DNA of 27,803 nucleotides from a virus (IMGVR_UViG_3300015603_000015:1-27803); one strand, 5' to 3'; positions 1 to 7,583 are shown, numbered from the stretch's first letter. Translations and numbers: made by a program. Notes: generated by a model not told the origin, from the letters alone.

Positions 1-371
1 CCTGATCCCGAAATAGCCAATAACATCCACTGAAGTTCTTTATGCTTGTTGGTTTCTAATGCATTCTCAGATTTTTTAGACCCAAATATGTTTGAATCCT
101 TATTCACTACTTCATTTACAGTATATAACTGGTCGGCCGAACCGTTTGCTGTAGAACTCATCCACCGGGTCAGCGGCCAGATAGAGACATCCTTCTTTTG
201 TTCGTCATTGAGCTTACTATAATACTTTATGTCGCGGCGGTCAAGCGCCGGAAGAATATCGCCAAATAGGTCATTCTTATACGCTTTGGTCTTAACTGCT
301 TCCTCAATCGGCGCAGCATCGGGATTCATCTCAAAGAATCCGCCCAACCAGTCATCTATTTCATTACTCAA
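1..371 (-). CDS. 62: Clamp-loader small subunit, gp62-like (3' end outside window)
   Basis: The first 123 codons are present and the frame is open to the left edge. I place the start at a TTG (371) because GGAG lies six bases upstream and the frame then overlaps the stop of the previous gene; no ATG gives a better start (an in-frame ATG comes only at residue 15). Residues about 40-120 carry a pattern I associate with gp62 of marine T4-like phages: an ILPALDRRD segment, a short YYSKLNDEQKK stretch, WPLTRWMSS, VNEVVN, then a KHKELQWMLL block. In T4, gp62 joins gp44 to load the sliding clamp gp45 for replication and late transcription. Neither gp44 nor gp45 is in the window. The assignment rests on remembered motif order, so it is moderate; a conserved unknown remains possible. 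Confidence 0.55.
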   Translation of the reverse strand, partial: MSNEIDDWLGGFFEMNPDAAPIEEAVKTKAYKNDLFGDILPALDRRDIKYYSKLNDEQKKDVSIWPLTRWMSSTANGSADQLYTVNEVVNKDSNIFGSKKSENALETNKHKELQWMLLAISGS

Positions 372-867
372 AGAGCGCTCCAATATCTATAACATCCGGC
401 AATTTACTTATTTCTTTAACAAATAAGACACAATTAGGAAATGGGGTATCTTCTACAGGTACCACTAAGATGTTACCGTTCTTCAGCTTTGGAAAATACC
501 ATTTTACTTCAGCATACACGTTGGTAATTGTTACTTCCTGGGGTCTTGGGACCATATGTCTCAACGGATTATAAACCATGGTGTGAAACCCACGATCATT
601 AAGACTCGTCAAGGGCATTAATTCTAGATCGCTGTAGTCGGAATCGCAGACGAGTATCGACCAATCTAATGGCATTTGCACAGTAAATTTTCCGATCTGC
701 AATACAACTGCTGGCGCATAAAAACTCTCTAGAAAGATAAGTGGTATAAAGAAGTAATCTGGATTTTTCGGGTCTGAATAATCTAATACACAATATCTAA
801 TATCCTCGATTTCATTCGGAATCTTATCGAGATTATATGCTCGATTATCATTTGTTAATATATTCAT
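364..867 (-). CDS. Conserved T4-like phage protein of unknown function
   Basis: This 167-residue protein starts at ATG 867, which overlaps the TGA of the upstream gene as ATGA; a 12-codon longer version would run back inside that gene and is unlikely. It has no signal peptide or membrane segment. The middle is strikingly well-formed: VVLQIGKFTVQMPLDWSILVCD, then LMPLTSLNDRGFHTMVYNPLRHMVPRP, then VKWYFPKLKNG. I recognise this pattern as a conserved unnamed protein of marine T4-like phages found near replication genes, but I cannot attach a function. It lies between uvsW and the gp62-like gene, so a role in replication or transcription is possible by context only. Confidence 0.8.
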   Translation of the reverse strand: MNILTNDNRAYNLDKIPNEIEDIRYCVLDYSDPKNPDYFFIPLIFLESFYAPAVVLQIGKFTVQMPLDWSILVCDSDYSDLELMPLTSLNDRGFHTMVYNPLRHMVPRPQEVTITNVYAEVKWYFPKLKNGNILVVPVEDTPFPNCVLFVKEISKLPDVIDIGALFE

Positions 868-1196
868 CTTGCTAATCCTATTAATTTCCTGTGTTCTTCC
901 CACTTTTTATCGAGCTCTTTCATGTCTCGCTTTGGCGTTGACGATCCTGTGTTAATCGCATACGACGGTATTTCGCAACGTATAAGATAATCAGCTAACA
1001 TATTCTCCAACCCAAGATGTCTAATCGACATAAATGTAATACTATATGCCGTATCTGAATTATTTTCATACTCCAAAATTATCTTACCATACGGATATGC
1101 TGTCATATCCTGTATGGTAACATCCAACTCATTTGCCTTGAAGAATATTTCAAGTAACGAAGCATGACCATATGAAATATTCGTGTTAACTATCAT
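864..1196 (-). CDS. Hypothetical protein downstream of uvsW
   Basis: A 110-residue soluble protein whose ATG overlaps the uvsW stop as TGATG, which indicates translational coupling to uvsW. The sequence is mixed alpha/beta with a charged C-terminus (KRDMKELDKKWEEHRK), and there are no cysteine clusters, nucleotide-binding motifs or membrane segments. I do not recognise the family. The tight overlaps on both sides show that it is a real gene of the uvsW transcription unit. Confidence 0.7.
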   Translation of the reverse strand: MIVNTNISYGHASLLEIFFKANELDVTIQDMTAYPYGKIILEYENNSDTAYSITFMSIRHLGLENMLADYLIRCEIPSYAINTGSSTPKRDMKELDKKWEEHRKLIGLAR

Positions 1197-2656
1197 CAGT
1201 AATTTACTTTCTTAATACTAAATGGGTACTCGGCCTCAGTATAGAACTTCTTCCTCTTTGTCAGGTGCCGTTTAGAGAATTTGCAATTCGAGCATACATC
1301 ATATACATTCACAAAGTCCTTATCGGGTGCAACCCTAATACCTCTACCGATACTCTGAATTACTCTGACGAAGCTTTTTCCAGCTTCAAATAAGACAAGG
1401 TTAAAAATACGAACAATATTAATGCCTGTTGATGCTACACCATATGTAGCTATAATAATCTTCCCGTCAACCTCCTGGACCTCTTTGTATTCCGCCTTAC
1501 GATCTTTCGACTTCATTTTACCCGAAACGAATATCGAATCTGGTATAAGTGATTGTAACATTTCTCCAGTCTGAACACGATCAACCAGTATAAGTGTATT
1601 GCCTGTCTCCGCCATCGCAGCGATCTCTCCTGCAAGGAATTTTAACCTAGGTTGGCTTGTTGTCAGCCACTTTAGTTCCGCCTGATAATTGGTAAATGCT
1701 GCCTCACCTAGGTCTTGCATTTGCCAAATGTTTACATGCAACTGTGCAAGTATACCAAGATCCTGCAATTCCTTTGTATTAATCTTACCTAGCAGTGGGC
1801 CAATACATGCAACCACGCCAACCTTATCTGCCTCTTCCTCAGGCATTGTACCTGTCAATCCCCATCTAATTGGGGCGTTGCACAAATAGGTCGATAATAA
1901 ACGTCTCAATACATCTGCTTTCGCCTTGTGTACTTCGTCGACGATAACGCAGACCACTCCCTCGAAGAAAGCATTTATATCTATCTCTAAATCTTGTTCT
2001 TTTGATTTCTTTGCTAGGCTTTCTAGACTTTGCCATGTGCATATTGTGTGGGTCTTTAGATACTCTTTCCTATCACCAAAGAATACTCCCACATCTAATC
2101 CCATGTTAATATAATCTTCTTCGGTTTGCGTGACTAAGTCCTTAGTTGGCACAATTACTATGCTGCGACCATAAGGTTGAACCTTATGGCTAAGAATCGC
2201 CGTAATTAGGGTCTTTCCCGAGCCTGTTGGGGCAATGTTAATGCCTGTAATGTTCTCAAGATACGAATTGATTACTTCTAATTGATGTTCCTTAATTAAA
2301 ATAGGATCACCGGCATATGGATGGCCTTTTGGCCAACAGATGTGACTATAGCTATCTTCCTTAACTAATTCGAACTCGAAGTTCTCACCGGGGATACGCT
2401 GGTCGTCGATCTCAACTTCATATCCGTGCTGCTGGACAATTGGTAGAAGTCTGTCTAATAAGTTGACATATGAACTGCCGCCCATTGTGCAATAACTCAT
2501 TTTACCATTCCACCGACCTAATCTTACGGCAGGCAGATACTGAGCGCCGGGGACATAAAATTCGAGAGATGTAACCATCTTTCTTCTGCATTCCGGAGAA
2601 AGATCAGTGAATTTTATATTCACCTCGTCTAATATTTGTAGTGTCGTTGTTGGCAT
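1196..2656 (-). CDS. uvsW: UvsW, superfamily 2 recombination helicase
   Basis: UvsW is an ATP-dependent RNA-DNA/DNA helicase that in T4 dismantles R-loops, remodels stalled forks and drives branch migration, helping the switch from origin-dependent to recombination-dependent replication. The 486 residues match the T4 length (about 500). Visible SF2 motifs are APTGSGKT (Walker A, residues 142-149), DEVH (motif II, 240-243), LTGTMP (motif III), VSGKMKSKDR and IIIATYGVASTGINI (motifs IV-V) and QSIGRGIR (motif VI). The N-terminal ~110 residues before the helicase core correspond to the small UvsW N-domain. The C-terminus carries a CSNC plus a lysine-rich stretch. The start follows AGAAGATA. It sits among uvsY-like and replication genes as in T4-like phages. 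Confidence 0.95.
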   Translation of the reverse strand: MPTTTLQILDEVNIKFTDLSPECRRKMVTSLEFYVPGAQYLPAVRLGRWNGKMSYCTMGGSSYVNLLDRLLPIVQQHGYEVEIDDQRIPGENFEFELVKEDSYSHICWPKGHPYAGDPILIKEHQLEVINSYLENITGINIAPTGSGKTLITAILSHKVQPYGRSIVIVPTKDLVTQTEEDYINMGLDVGVFFGDRKEYLKTHTICTWQSLESLAKKSKEQDLEIDINAFFEGVVCVIVDEVHKAKADVLRRLLSTYLCNAPIRWGLTGTMPEEEADKVGVVACIGPLLGKINTKELQDLGILAQLHVNIWQMQDLGEAAFTNYQAELKWLTTSQPRLKFLAGEIAAMAETGNTLILVDRVQTGEMLQSLIPDSIFVSGKMKSKDRKAEYKEVQEVDGKIIIATYGVASTGINIVRIFNLVLFEAGKSFVRVIQSIGRGIRVAPDKDFVNVYDVCSNCKFSKRHLTKRKKFYTEAEYPFSIKKVNY

Positions 2657-2669
2657 TATCTTCTATGAC

Positions 2670-3263
2670 TCACATGTAAATTGTAGTATTTTTATTTTTA
2701 TGATTAATCGTAGTGCTGACTAATCTTATAAATTCGTCGTCAGCCAAAATAGGATGAATAAATGCAGTTTCGAGGTCTTGTCTCATTCCGAATTGCTGGC
2801 TCGGGCCAGCAATTCCATATTCCTGTAAAGATACCAATTCACCCTTTGTAGAGAAGAAATGACCGAGATTCTGAGCAGACCGTATCTTGTTTAACGATTT
2901 TTCCGGAAGTGTTGGTATTAATTTTCGAAATGATGTTCTTTCTTTTTCTTCTTTCTCTTTATCTTCGGCAGCTACACTAAGATTCAATGCATGATTTAAT
3001 CTAGGCTGGAAAATTGTTATATTACACCATTTAACCAAAAATGCTAGTCCATATGATGTAAGAATCGATATAGCATATCCAATTAGGCAAATTATAACAT
3101 GAATAACTGTAAATGTGAAGATTCCCACATAATAAAAAATTAATGACGTACTACCCATAAGAATTAACAGAATTAATCCGAGTATTTTCTTCTCTGTTAT
3201 AGTGCTGGTTGCAATAAAGTCAGCAATTTTCTTTTGTATTCTTATTAAACTTCCAAAATTCAT
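2670..3263 (-). CDS. Putative membrane protein
   Basis: I start this 197-residue protein at ATG 3263, preceded by GGAAGAAATAAT; a longer frame upstream would overlap the endonuclease gene and is not needed. Residues about 27-75 are a long hydrophobic block that can form two, perhaps three, membrane helices. It is preceded by a lysine/arginine-bearing N-terminus and followed by a charged coiled-coil-like segment rich in E and K (AAEDKEKEEKERTSF). The C-terminal ~90 residues look soluble. I do not recognise the family. It lies between the homing endonuclease gene and uvsW, and nothing here links it to either. Lysis, exclusion or host-membrane functions are only guesses. Confidence 0.65.
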   Translation of the reverse strand: MNFGSLIRIQKKIADFIATSTITEKKILGLILLILMGSTSLIFYYVGIFTFTVIHVIICLIGYAISILTSYGLAFLVKWCNITIFQPRLNHALNLSVAAEDKEKEEKERTSFRKLIPTLPEKSLNKIRSAQNLGHFFSTKGELVSLQEYGIAGPSQQFGMRQDLETAFIHPILADDEFIRLVSTTINHKNKNTTIYM

Positions 3264-3264
3264 A

Positions 3265-3861
3265 TTATTTCTTCCTTTTTCCATCGGACATATTCTTTCG
3301 TGATTCATCGGTATGTTTATATCCAGTCAATGCTTTCTTAATCTTCTCTGCAAATTCTGGTGGTCGTTTAGTTCCAATCAAATGATCATTACCTATTTCT
3401 GCCCTATGTTTAGCATATTCGGCAACTCGCGGATCTGTTTCTTTTGTAAGTCCTTTATTCCACGGAACCTTGCCCTTCATAATCTTACTTCGATATTCAG
3501 AAAATTCTGGAGAACGCTTTAATCCGGTCATCTTCTTCTTTGTTTCTTCCGAATGGCCATCATTTTTCCATCTGTCTTTATCTTTAGAATGATAATGTTT
3601 ATTAATTAACAATGGATTACCCCAGTGTTCTCTAATTAGGTCTTGTTCAAAATCATATGCATCATCCTTATTGAAGAATTCGGCAATAACTTCATAGTTG
3701 TATTCGATGAAGCATTTTCTTATAATTCTCGATGAAGTGAAATATTTTATACCTAAATCGTCTTCAGATTTAATCCCTAAAGAAACATTCTTAGACCTAT
3801 ACCCAAAATAGTATTGTTCTGTCTCCTTATGAATCAACTTGTAGACGTATGGTAAAATCAT
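3265..3861 (-). CDS. GIY-YIG homing endonuclease with NUMOD3-type modules
   Basis: This is a free-standing homing endonuclease that would cut DNA of related phages lacking the gene and spread by repair. At the N-terminus, YVYKL (residues 5-9) and YYFGYR (17-22) form the GIY-YIG core with the conserved Arg22, and FEQDLI supplies the metal-binding Glu72. The C-terminal half carries two NUMOD3-like DNA-binding repeats: one at ~103-140 (SEETKKKMTGLKRS, then KGKVPWNKGLT) and a weaker one at ~160-195. The ATG overlaps the stop of the uvsY-like gene (ATGA), and its stop lies one base before the next ATG, so the insertion left both neighbours intact. It resembles the Seg family of T4. Confidence 0.88.
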   Translation of the reverse strand: MILPYVYKLIHKETEQYYFGYRSKNVSLGIKSEDDLGIKYFTSSRIIRKCFIEYNYEVIAEFFNKDDAYDFEQDLIREHWGNPLLINKHYHSKDKDRWKNDGHSEETKKKMTGLKRSPEFSEYRSKIMKGKVPWNKGLTKETDPRVAEYAKHRAEIGNDHLIGTKRPPEFAEKIKKALTGYKHTDESRKNMSDGKRKK

Positions 3862-4316
3862 ACACTTGCATCATCCAATCCGGCGACCCTCAGCTTAATT
3901 ATATGTCCTATCATGAAATTTTTTGCTTCTAGAGACTTACTTATACCTAAGAATTTATTTCTTAACAGTGCTACTTCATTGACCAACAAAGTAGAGTCAA
4001 CAATGCATTGCACACCATCGACATATTTTTCGGCATCTCTTGAACTTAGTGTTTTATTATATGTTTCAAGGAACTTCTTAAACTCAATAGACCGTTCCTG
4101 TTTTAACTTAATGTTTAGATATTCAAGGACAGCTTCAATTTCTTGTAACTGAGCAAATCTTTGTTCAACCAGCCCGGGTAGTTCCGCGGCGTGCCGTTCA
4201 AGTGATTTACCCTTCAAAGATAATTCTAGTCTAGCCTTATCCAACTCCTGTTCGTAGTGGTCTATAAATCCCGGAACATTCGAAAGATCAGCCGTTACCT
4301 TGTAATACCATTTCAC
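3858..4316 (-). CDS. uvsY: UvsY-like recombination mediator (candidate)
   Basis: A 152-residue, mainly helical protein starting at GTG 4316, overlapping the upstream stop as GTGA. The T4 UvsY protein (137 residues) loads UvsX onto gp32-coated ssDNA. The C-terminal third here (VDSTLLVNEVALL followed by LEAKNFMIGHIIKLRVAG) lines up with the T4 UvsY C-terminus (VDTSLQYW, then a segment ending in a HI..MR..EAG pattern). Upstream are long charged helices with FKKFLETYNKTLSSRDAEKYVDG. It lies near uvsW and uvsX, as expected. The N-terminal half does not clearly resemble T4 UvsY, so this is a family-level suggestion; the protein is certainly a conserved T4-like phage gene. Confidence 0.55.
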   Translation of the reverse strand: MKWYYKVTADLSNVPGFIDHYEQELDKARLELSLKGKSLERHAAELPGLVEQRFAQLQEIEAVLEYLNIKLKQERSIEFKKFLETYNKTLSSRDAEKYVDGVQCIVDSTLLVNEVALLRNKFLGISKSLEAKNFMIGHIIKLRVAGLDDASV

Positions 4317-4627
4317 AGTTGATGTACCCGCCTAATTGCAATTTCCATTGCCTGAACTAATAATACCGCTCGTTGAGTTCGTGACATTAATACTCGCTTA
4401 ATTGCCATAGCACGAGGAGGGACACCGAGGTCATCCGCAAGAGCCTTATGTACCCTAGTCAGATTTACTGGCTCTGAAATCCAAATTACGTAGTCAGCAC
4501 CCACAGTTACATCTCTCATATTTTCTTTGAACTGTTGGACTTGCGTCATGGATTTTAGAGCATCCTTGCTATTGATTGTTAAAATTAATGCCTCACCGAA
4601 CTCGGCCGCTGATAATTTATCAGTCAT
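4313..4627 (-). CDS. Hypothetical protein
   Basis: About 104 residues, starting at ATG 4627 (or the adjacent ATG 4630), overlapping the end of the upstream acidic-tail gene by about eight bases. A longer frame back to 4696 would read through the acidic tail of that gene in the wrong frame and is rejected. The body is a small alpha/beta protein with GADYVIWISEPVNL and a basic C-terminus (MSRTQRAVLLVQAMEIAIRRVHQL). I do not recognise it. It is coupled on both sides, with the next gene starting at an overlapping GTG. Confidence 0.65.
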   Translation of the reverse strand: MTDKLSAAEFGEALILTINSKDALKSMTQVQQFKENMRDVTVGADYVIWISEPVNLTRVHKALADDLGVPPRAMAIKRVLMSRTQRAVLLVQAMEIAIRRVHQL

Positions 4628-4862
4628 CATAATCATCATTATAGTCATCCCCTTCATCCTCAGATACTTCCGAAAGGTGACTTCTTGCTGCCGCACGTAG
4701 TTCTTTGTCTAAGTCTTCGTCTAACAATTCTTCATCTACTAAACTAAACTCATCAAATACAACTACAAGGATATCTGCTACTTCTAGGCGTTCCTTTGGC
4801 TGAATATGGGATTTAATACGAGCCCATAACTCCATAATTAATTCGTGATTTTCATTTACCAT
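4620..4862 (-). CDS. Small conserved phage protein with acidic tail
   Basis: An 80-residue protein with AGGAGA six bases upstream of its ATG. The N-terminal ~45 residues form an amphipathic helical domain (HELIMELWARIKSHI, then KERLEVADILVVVFDEF). The C-terminal ~35 residues are very acidic, ending in repeated D/Y/N codons. I associate this N-terminal pattern with a small unnamed protein widespread in marine T4-like phages. An acidic tail could mimic DNA or contact a basic partner such as a recombination protein, but that is inference. Confidence 0.75.
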   Translation of the reverse strand: MVNENHELIMELWARIKSHIQPKERLEVADILVVVFDEFSLVDEELLDEDLDKELRAAARSHLSEVSEDEGDDYNDDYDD

Positions 4863-4871
4863 TTTTGTCTC

Positions 4872-5144
4872 CTATAGTTTATTTTTTATTTCTAGTAATT
4901 TGTTATAGCTATCTTTTGCTGCAATAATATCCAAATCATTGTTAGGAAATCCATAGTTTAGAAAGAATTCTACATCAGAAAGGAGATATTCTATATCAGT
5001 CTTTAATAATGCTCGTCTGTGATTACTTCTCCCTATAATAGAATATGCGGACACGATATCTGCATATTCTACCATGAAGCTGTATTTAACACCCTGCAAT
5101 GTAAGAAAAGTTTTCTGTTCATTACTAATCTCATTTAGTCTCAT
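4872..5144 (-). CDS. MRLNEI-leader small protein, paralog of 21974-22267
   Basis: A 90-residue soluble protein beginning MRLNEISNE. It shares with the protein at 21974-22267 the MRL-x-EI N-terminus, an N-H-R-x-x-LL or N-R-H-R-x-LL element, and FLNY-x-F followed by a D-rich stretch and a closing L-x-x-IK helix; the two are evidently paralogs. Its ATG lies inside the last codons of the small upstream gene (14-base overlap). The N-terminus matches the leader found on three unrelated proteins in this window and contains L-x-E and S-x-E, possible prohead-protease sites. Function unknown. Confidence 0.75.
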   Translation of the reverse strand: MRLNEISNEQKTFLTLQGVKYSFMVEYADIVSAYSIIGRSNHRRALLKTDIEYLLSDVEFFLNYGFPNNDLDIIAAKDSYNKLLEIKNKL

Positions 5145-5298
5145 TTTGCCTATCCTCTTCTTTCCATTCCTCTATCATTTTTTTCATCTTTGTCTGCCTT
5201 TCTAGAGATCTCTCATACAACTCTCTTAGAAATTCTTGCGATTCTGCCGAATTTGGATCCTTAGGTGGATTAATTAATTCATCTAATTTCTTTACCAT
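5131..5298 (-). CDS. Small charged protein, paralog of 22264-22434
   Basis: A 55-residue gene. The ATG at 5298 has AGGAGA upstream, embedded in the last codons of uvsX. The product starts MVKKLDELINPPKDPN and continues as a highly charged helix (EFLRELYERSLERQTKMKKMIEEWKEED). The gene at 22264-22434 starts MKKLDELSNPPK and has the same length, so the two are paralogs. In both places the small gene is followed, in overlap, by an MRL-x-EI protein, forming a repeated two-gene cassette. Function unknown. Confidence 0.75.
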   Translation of the reverse strand: MVKKLDELINPPKDPNSAESQEFLRELYERSLERQTKMKKMIEEWKEEDRQNETK

Positions 5299-5300
5299 AA

Positions 5301-6383
5301 TTATTCTCCTAAAACTATTTTCTCTTCGACAAGATCAGCAATAACAACTTTCAGATCATCCTGAGTAAACTCGTCCATAATAACCTTCATCTTACCAAGG
5401 TCATTCCAATCCTTTCGGAAATACTTCATTTCTTCGCCGGTCCTCTTGGAGATGTATTTATAACGATTCCCCTCTTTTATTAATACTCCCGATTTTTCAA
5501 ACAGATCGAACAACCCGGATACTGGATTCATACCTGTCTCCCACGGAATATTAAGTTTAATCGATTCAAACGGCTTCGAATATCGAGTCTTTACAACCTT
5601 ACATGTCGCACGAATACCTGTAACCTCGGCAACCTTGTTACCTTCTTCGTCTTCCTTTAACTTATATTTCTTCATAGCAACAATAATGCTTGAAGCAAAC
5701 ATAAATCCTGAACCGCCAGAGATTTTATCATCGGGGTCAAACATATCCTGACTTGCATATGTGTGATTGGTAACAACCATCCCGATATTTAAGTCACCGA
5801 ACATATTAACACAGTTTGATACAAAAGCCTTTAATTGCTTTGCTTTGCGGCCCATATCACCCTTCATGTCACCTGCTTGAAATTGATTTACTTCAGTTGG
5901 CGTTAATAGCATTCCGATAGAATCAATAATAAACAGAATCTTAGGGCGTTGCTCTTTTGGTAAATCAAGATGATTTGCTTTGTAATCGGTTACGAAATCG
6001 TGAACAATCTTTGCAACTTCATCAATCATAGATGCGCTAATACGCAGCATCTTTTCTTCACTTGTATCTACACCAAGTGGTAATAGCCACTTTTCGTCAA
6101 GTGCATTCTCTGTGTCAATCATGACAACAAAGATATCCTGCTCTTGAGCTGCTTTAGCAATATTACCAGAAACAATATAAGACTTGCCTGCGCCTGATTC
6201 TCCTGCAAATACCGTTACCTTGCCCATTGGCACTCCTTTGTAGAAGTCTCCACTGATAAGATAATTTAATCCATAGGATCCTGTGCTAATCCATGTATCT
6301 GGATCATTGAATCCTGTAGAAATGCCTGTAATGTTTTTTGTTAAGTTTTTACGAAACTTTGAAATGTCGAATGGTCGAGCCAT
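5301..6383 (-). CDS. uvsX: UvsX, RecA-like recombinase
   Basis: UvsX forms a filament on ssDNA and catalyses strand exchange in phage recombination and recombination-dependent replication. The 360-residue product has Walker A GESGAGKS (61-68), the Walker B strand KILFIIDSIGML (about 148-159), a DMKGDMGRKAKQ loop with NHTY, and the GGSGFMFASS region typical of UvsX. Length is close to T4 UvsX (about 390). The start at ATG 6383 follows AAGGAGAACCT, a strong ribosome-binding site. It is directly downstream of gp32, its single-strand-binding partner, and shares a transcription block with the uvsY-like gene and uvsW. Confidence 0.96.
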   Translation of the reverse strand: MARPFDISKFRKNLTKNITGISTGFNDPDTWISTGSYGLNYLISGDFYKGVPMGKVTVFAGESGAGKSYIVSGNIAKAAQEQDIFVVMIDTENALDEKWLLPLGVDTSEEKMLRISASMIDEVAKIVHDFVTDYKANHLDLPKEQRPKILFIIDSIGMLLTPTEVNQFQAGDMKGDMGRKAKQLKAFVSNCVNMFGDLNIGMVVTNHTYASQDMFDPDDKISGGSGFMFASSIIVAMKKYKLKEDEEGNKVAEVTGIRATCKVVKTRYSKPFESIKLNIPWETGMNPVSGLFDLFEKSGVLIKEGNRYKYISKRTGEEMKYFRKDWNDLGKMKVIMDEFTQDDLKVVIADLVEEKIVLGE

Positions 6384-6392
6384 AGGTTCTCC

Positions 6393-6434
6393 TTAATGAG
6401 AACTCGAACGTGCAAATGCAGAGGTTCGAGCCAT
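6393..6434 (-). other. Mini-ORF and hairpin in the gp32-uvsX gap
   Basis: The 57-base gap holds a 13-codon reading frame (ATG 6434, stop at 6393) beginning ATGGCTCGA, which repeats the first codons of uvsX (ATGGCTCGACC) about 50 bases downstream. The same stretch can form a hairpin with a perfect 7-bp stem (CTCGAAC 6403-6409 with GTTCGAG 6424-6430). No Shine-Dalgarno precedes the mini-ORF. It may be a relic of a partial duplication or a weak attenuator; I do not claim it is translated. Confidence 0.4.
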
Positions 6435-6440
6435 GTTATA

Positions 6441-7496
6441 TTACTTGTTGCGGTTCCGGAGCATTGCCAAAATCTCTTGTGGGGATTTTCCGGCGGTAGG
6501 TGTGGCTGCTGCTACCACTTCTTTGACTTCAGTCTTTGGTGGATCTGCATCGAAATCTGCGTTAGCATCTTCCGGGTCTTCGCGCACAATCACTGGTGCA
6601 GTTTTTGGTGTCGCAATTGGTGCTGGCGGACGTGGAGTGTAAGATGGGCGTGCTGCCTTCTTACCTTCGCCACCTTCTGCATCATCGGCTGGTGCCGATT
6701 CAAATCCAAACGGCTTGTAATGCTGACTCCAACGTGCTGGATCGTACAACTCACCGTCTAGCGACTCTTGGAACATTTCAAACATAATTGCTAATTGTTC
6801 TGGAGTAGGGCGCTTCGGCAAATACGTTGCCAAGTCAACTGGGGGGAACTCAGCAATAGCAGCCTGCATTTCTTCAGTAAGACTAGATTCTTTTCTGGCC
6901 CACTTAGAGGTACCGTAATCAGCATAGCCGCCTTTGCTTGTCTTTGAAACAATAAAGTCTGTTCCGTTGATAAAGTCAACTGGGCTATGTTCCATGTCAG
7001 GATCCATTAATGCAGCCTTAATGATTGCGAAGAGTTGTGGGCCGATAATAAACTTGCGAATCGGATTTTCCGGAGACTCTGATTCGTTTATTGGATCATT
7101 CTTAACGAACCCTTGCATATAGAAGGTACGTTTGACCCAATACTTGCGTGCTGTTTCTTCAAGAGATTTGTCCTTCCACCATGGGCGAACTTCATTTAAG
7201 ATCGGGCAAGTCATTTTGCCATCCCACATTTCAATACACGGAACTTGAACGATAACTGGTTTGTTTTCGTCTTGGCCTTTAATACCGGGAAATGGGAGTT
7301 TAATTAATTGACGTTCTGCCCAGAAGAATGTGTTGTCTTCATTTGCGTCTGGGAGGAATCGGAGTGTTGTTGATGTGCCTTCTGGTATATTCCAGTGTGG
7401 ATAAGTTGCCTTATCACCACCGAAGTTTCCTGCTTGGCCTTTTCGTGTATCTAGTGCTTGTAATTTCTTACGGATTTCATCGAGAGTTTTTGACAT
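6441..7496 (-). CDS. 32: gp32, single-stranded DNA-binding protein
   Basis: gp32 coats ssDNA and coordinates replication, recombination and repair proteins. The 351 residues include an N-terminal basic segment (EIRKKLQAL, the cooperativity region), an OB-type core from ~30 to ~250, and a low-complexity, acidic, proline-rich C-terminal tail (about 265-340) that in T4 recruits partner proteins. The core contains the cyanophage/T4-like signature PCIEMWDGKMTCPILNEVRPWW and ARKYWVKRTFYMQGFV. T4 uses His-Cys-Cys-Cys to bind zinc; here only Cys87 and Cys97 are visible and the CPxC knuckle reads CPIL, so the zinc site is reduced. The start follows AAGGAAAATAAAATC. The 80-base leader has a late promoter and a possible pseudoknot operator. 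Confidence 0.93.
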   Translation of the reverse strand: MSKTLDEIRKKLQALDTRKGQAGNFGGDKATYPHWNIPEGTSTTLRFLPDANEDNTFFWAERQLIKLPFPGIKGQDENKPVIVQVPCIEMWDGKMTCPILNEVRPWWKDKSLEETARKYWVKRTFYMQGFVKNDPINESESPENPIRKFIIGPQLFAIIKAALMDPDMEHSPVDFINGTDFIVSKTSKGGYADYGTSKWARKESSLTEEMQAAIAEFPPVDLATYLPKRPTPEQLAIMFEMFQESLDGELYDPARWSQHYKPFGFESAPADDAEGGEGKKAARPSYTPRPPAPIATPKTAPVIVREDPEDANADFDADPPKTEVKEVVAAATPTAGKSPQEILAMLRNRNK

Positions 7497-7541
7497 GATT
7501 TTATTTTCCTTGTTAAACGCGATTAATTGCTTTGGTTTATT

Positions 7542-7576
7542 TTAGTCAGGATGCGTTACTTCTTAACTAACGAAGT
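7542..7576 (-). promoter_or_regulatory. Possible H-type pseudoknot in gp32 leader
   Basis: Reading the minus strand, ACTTC (7576-7572) pairs with GAAGT (7562-7558), and loop bases TTAGT (7570-7566) pair with downstream ACTAA (7546-7542). Spacings are 1, 3 and 11 bases, geometrically suitable for an H-type pseudoknot. The remaining ~40 bases to the ATG are A/T-rich and largely unstructured. T4 gene 32 is autoregulated through a 5'-leader pseudoknot followed by unstructured RNA, so the match in position and architecture is suggestive. Short stems make chance formation possible. Confidence 0.45.
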
Positions 7577-7583
7577 ATTTATC
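7576..7583 (-). promoter_or_regulatory. Late promoter GATAAATA upstream of gp32
   Basis: GATAAATA lies 80 bases before the gp32 ATG and after a terminator-like hairpin. By analogy with T4 late promoters, transcription would begin near 7570, inside the predicted pseudoknot, removing its first 5' arm. Confidence 0.65.

Noticed and set aside
5455-5462. TATTTATA (TATAAATA on the minus strand), an exact T4 late promoter
   Set aside because: It lies within the uvsX coding sequence, far from any start codon, in a block without late promoters.
6396-6761. Cysteine/tryptophan-rich plus-strand frame opposite gp32
   Set aside because: Antisense shadow of the gp32 tail; no plus-strand gene in the window has supporting signals.
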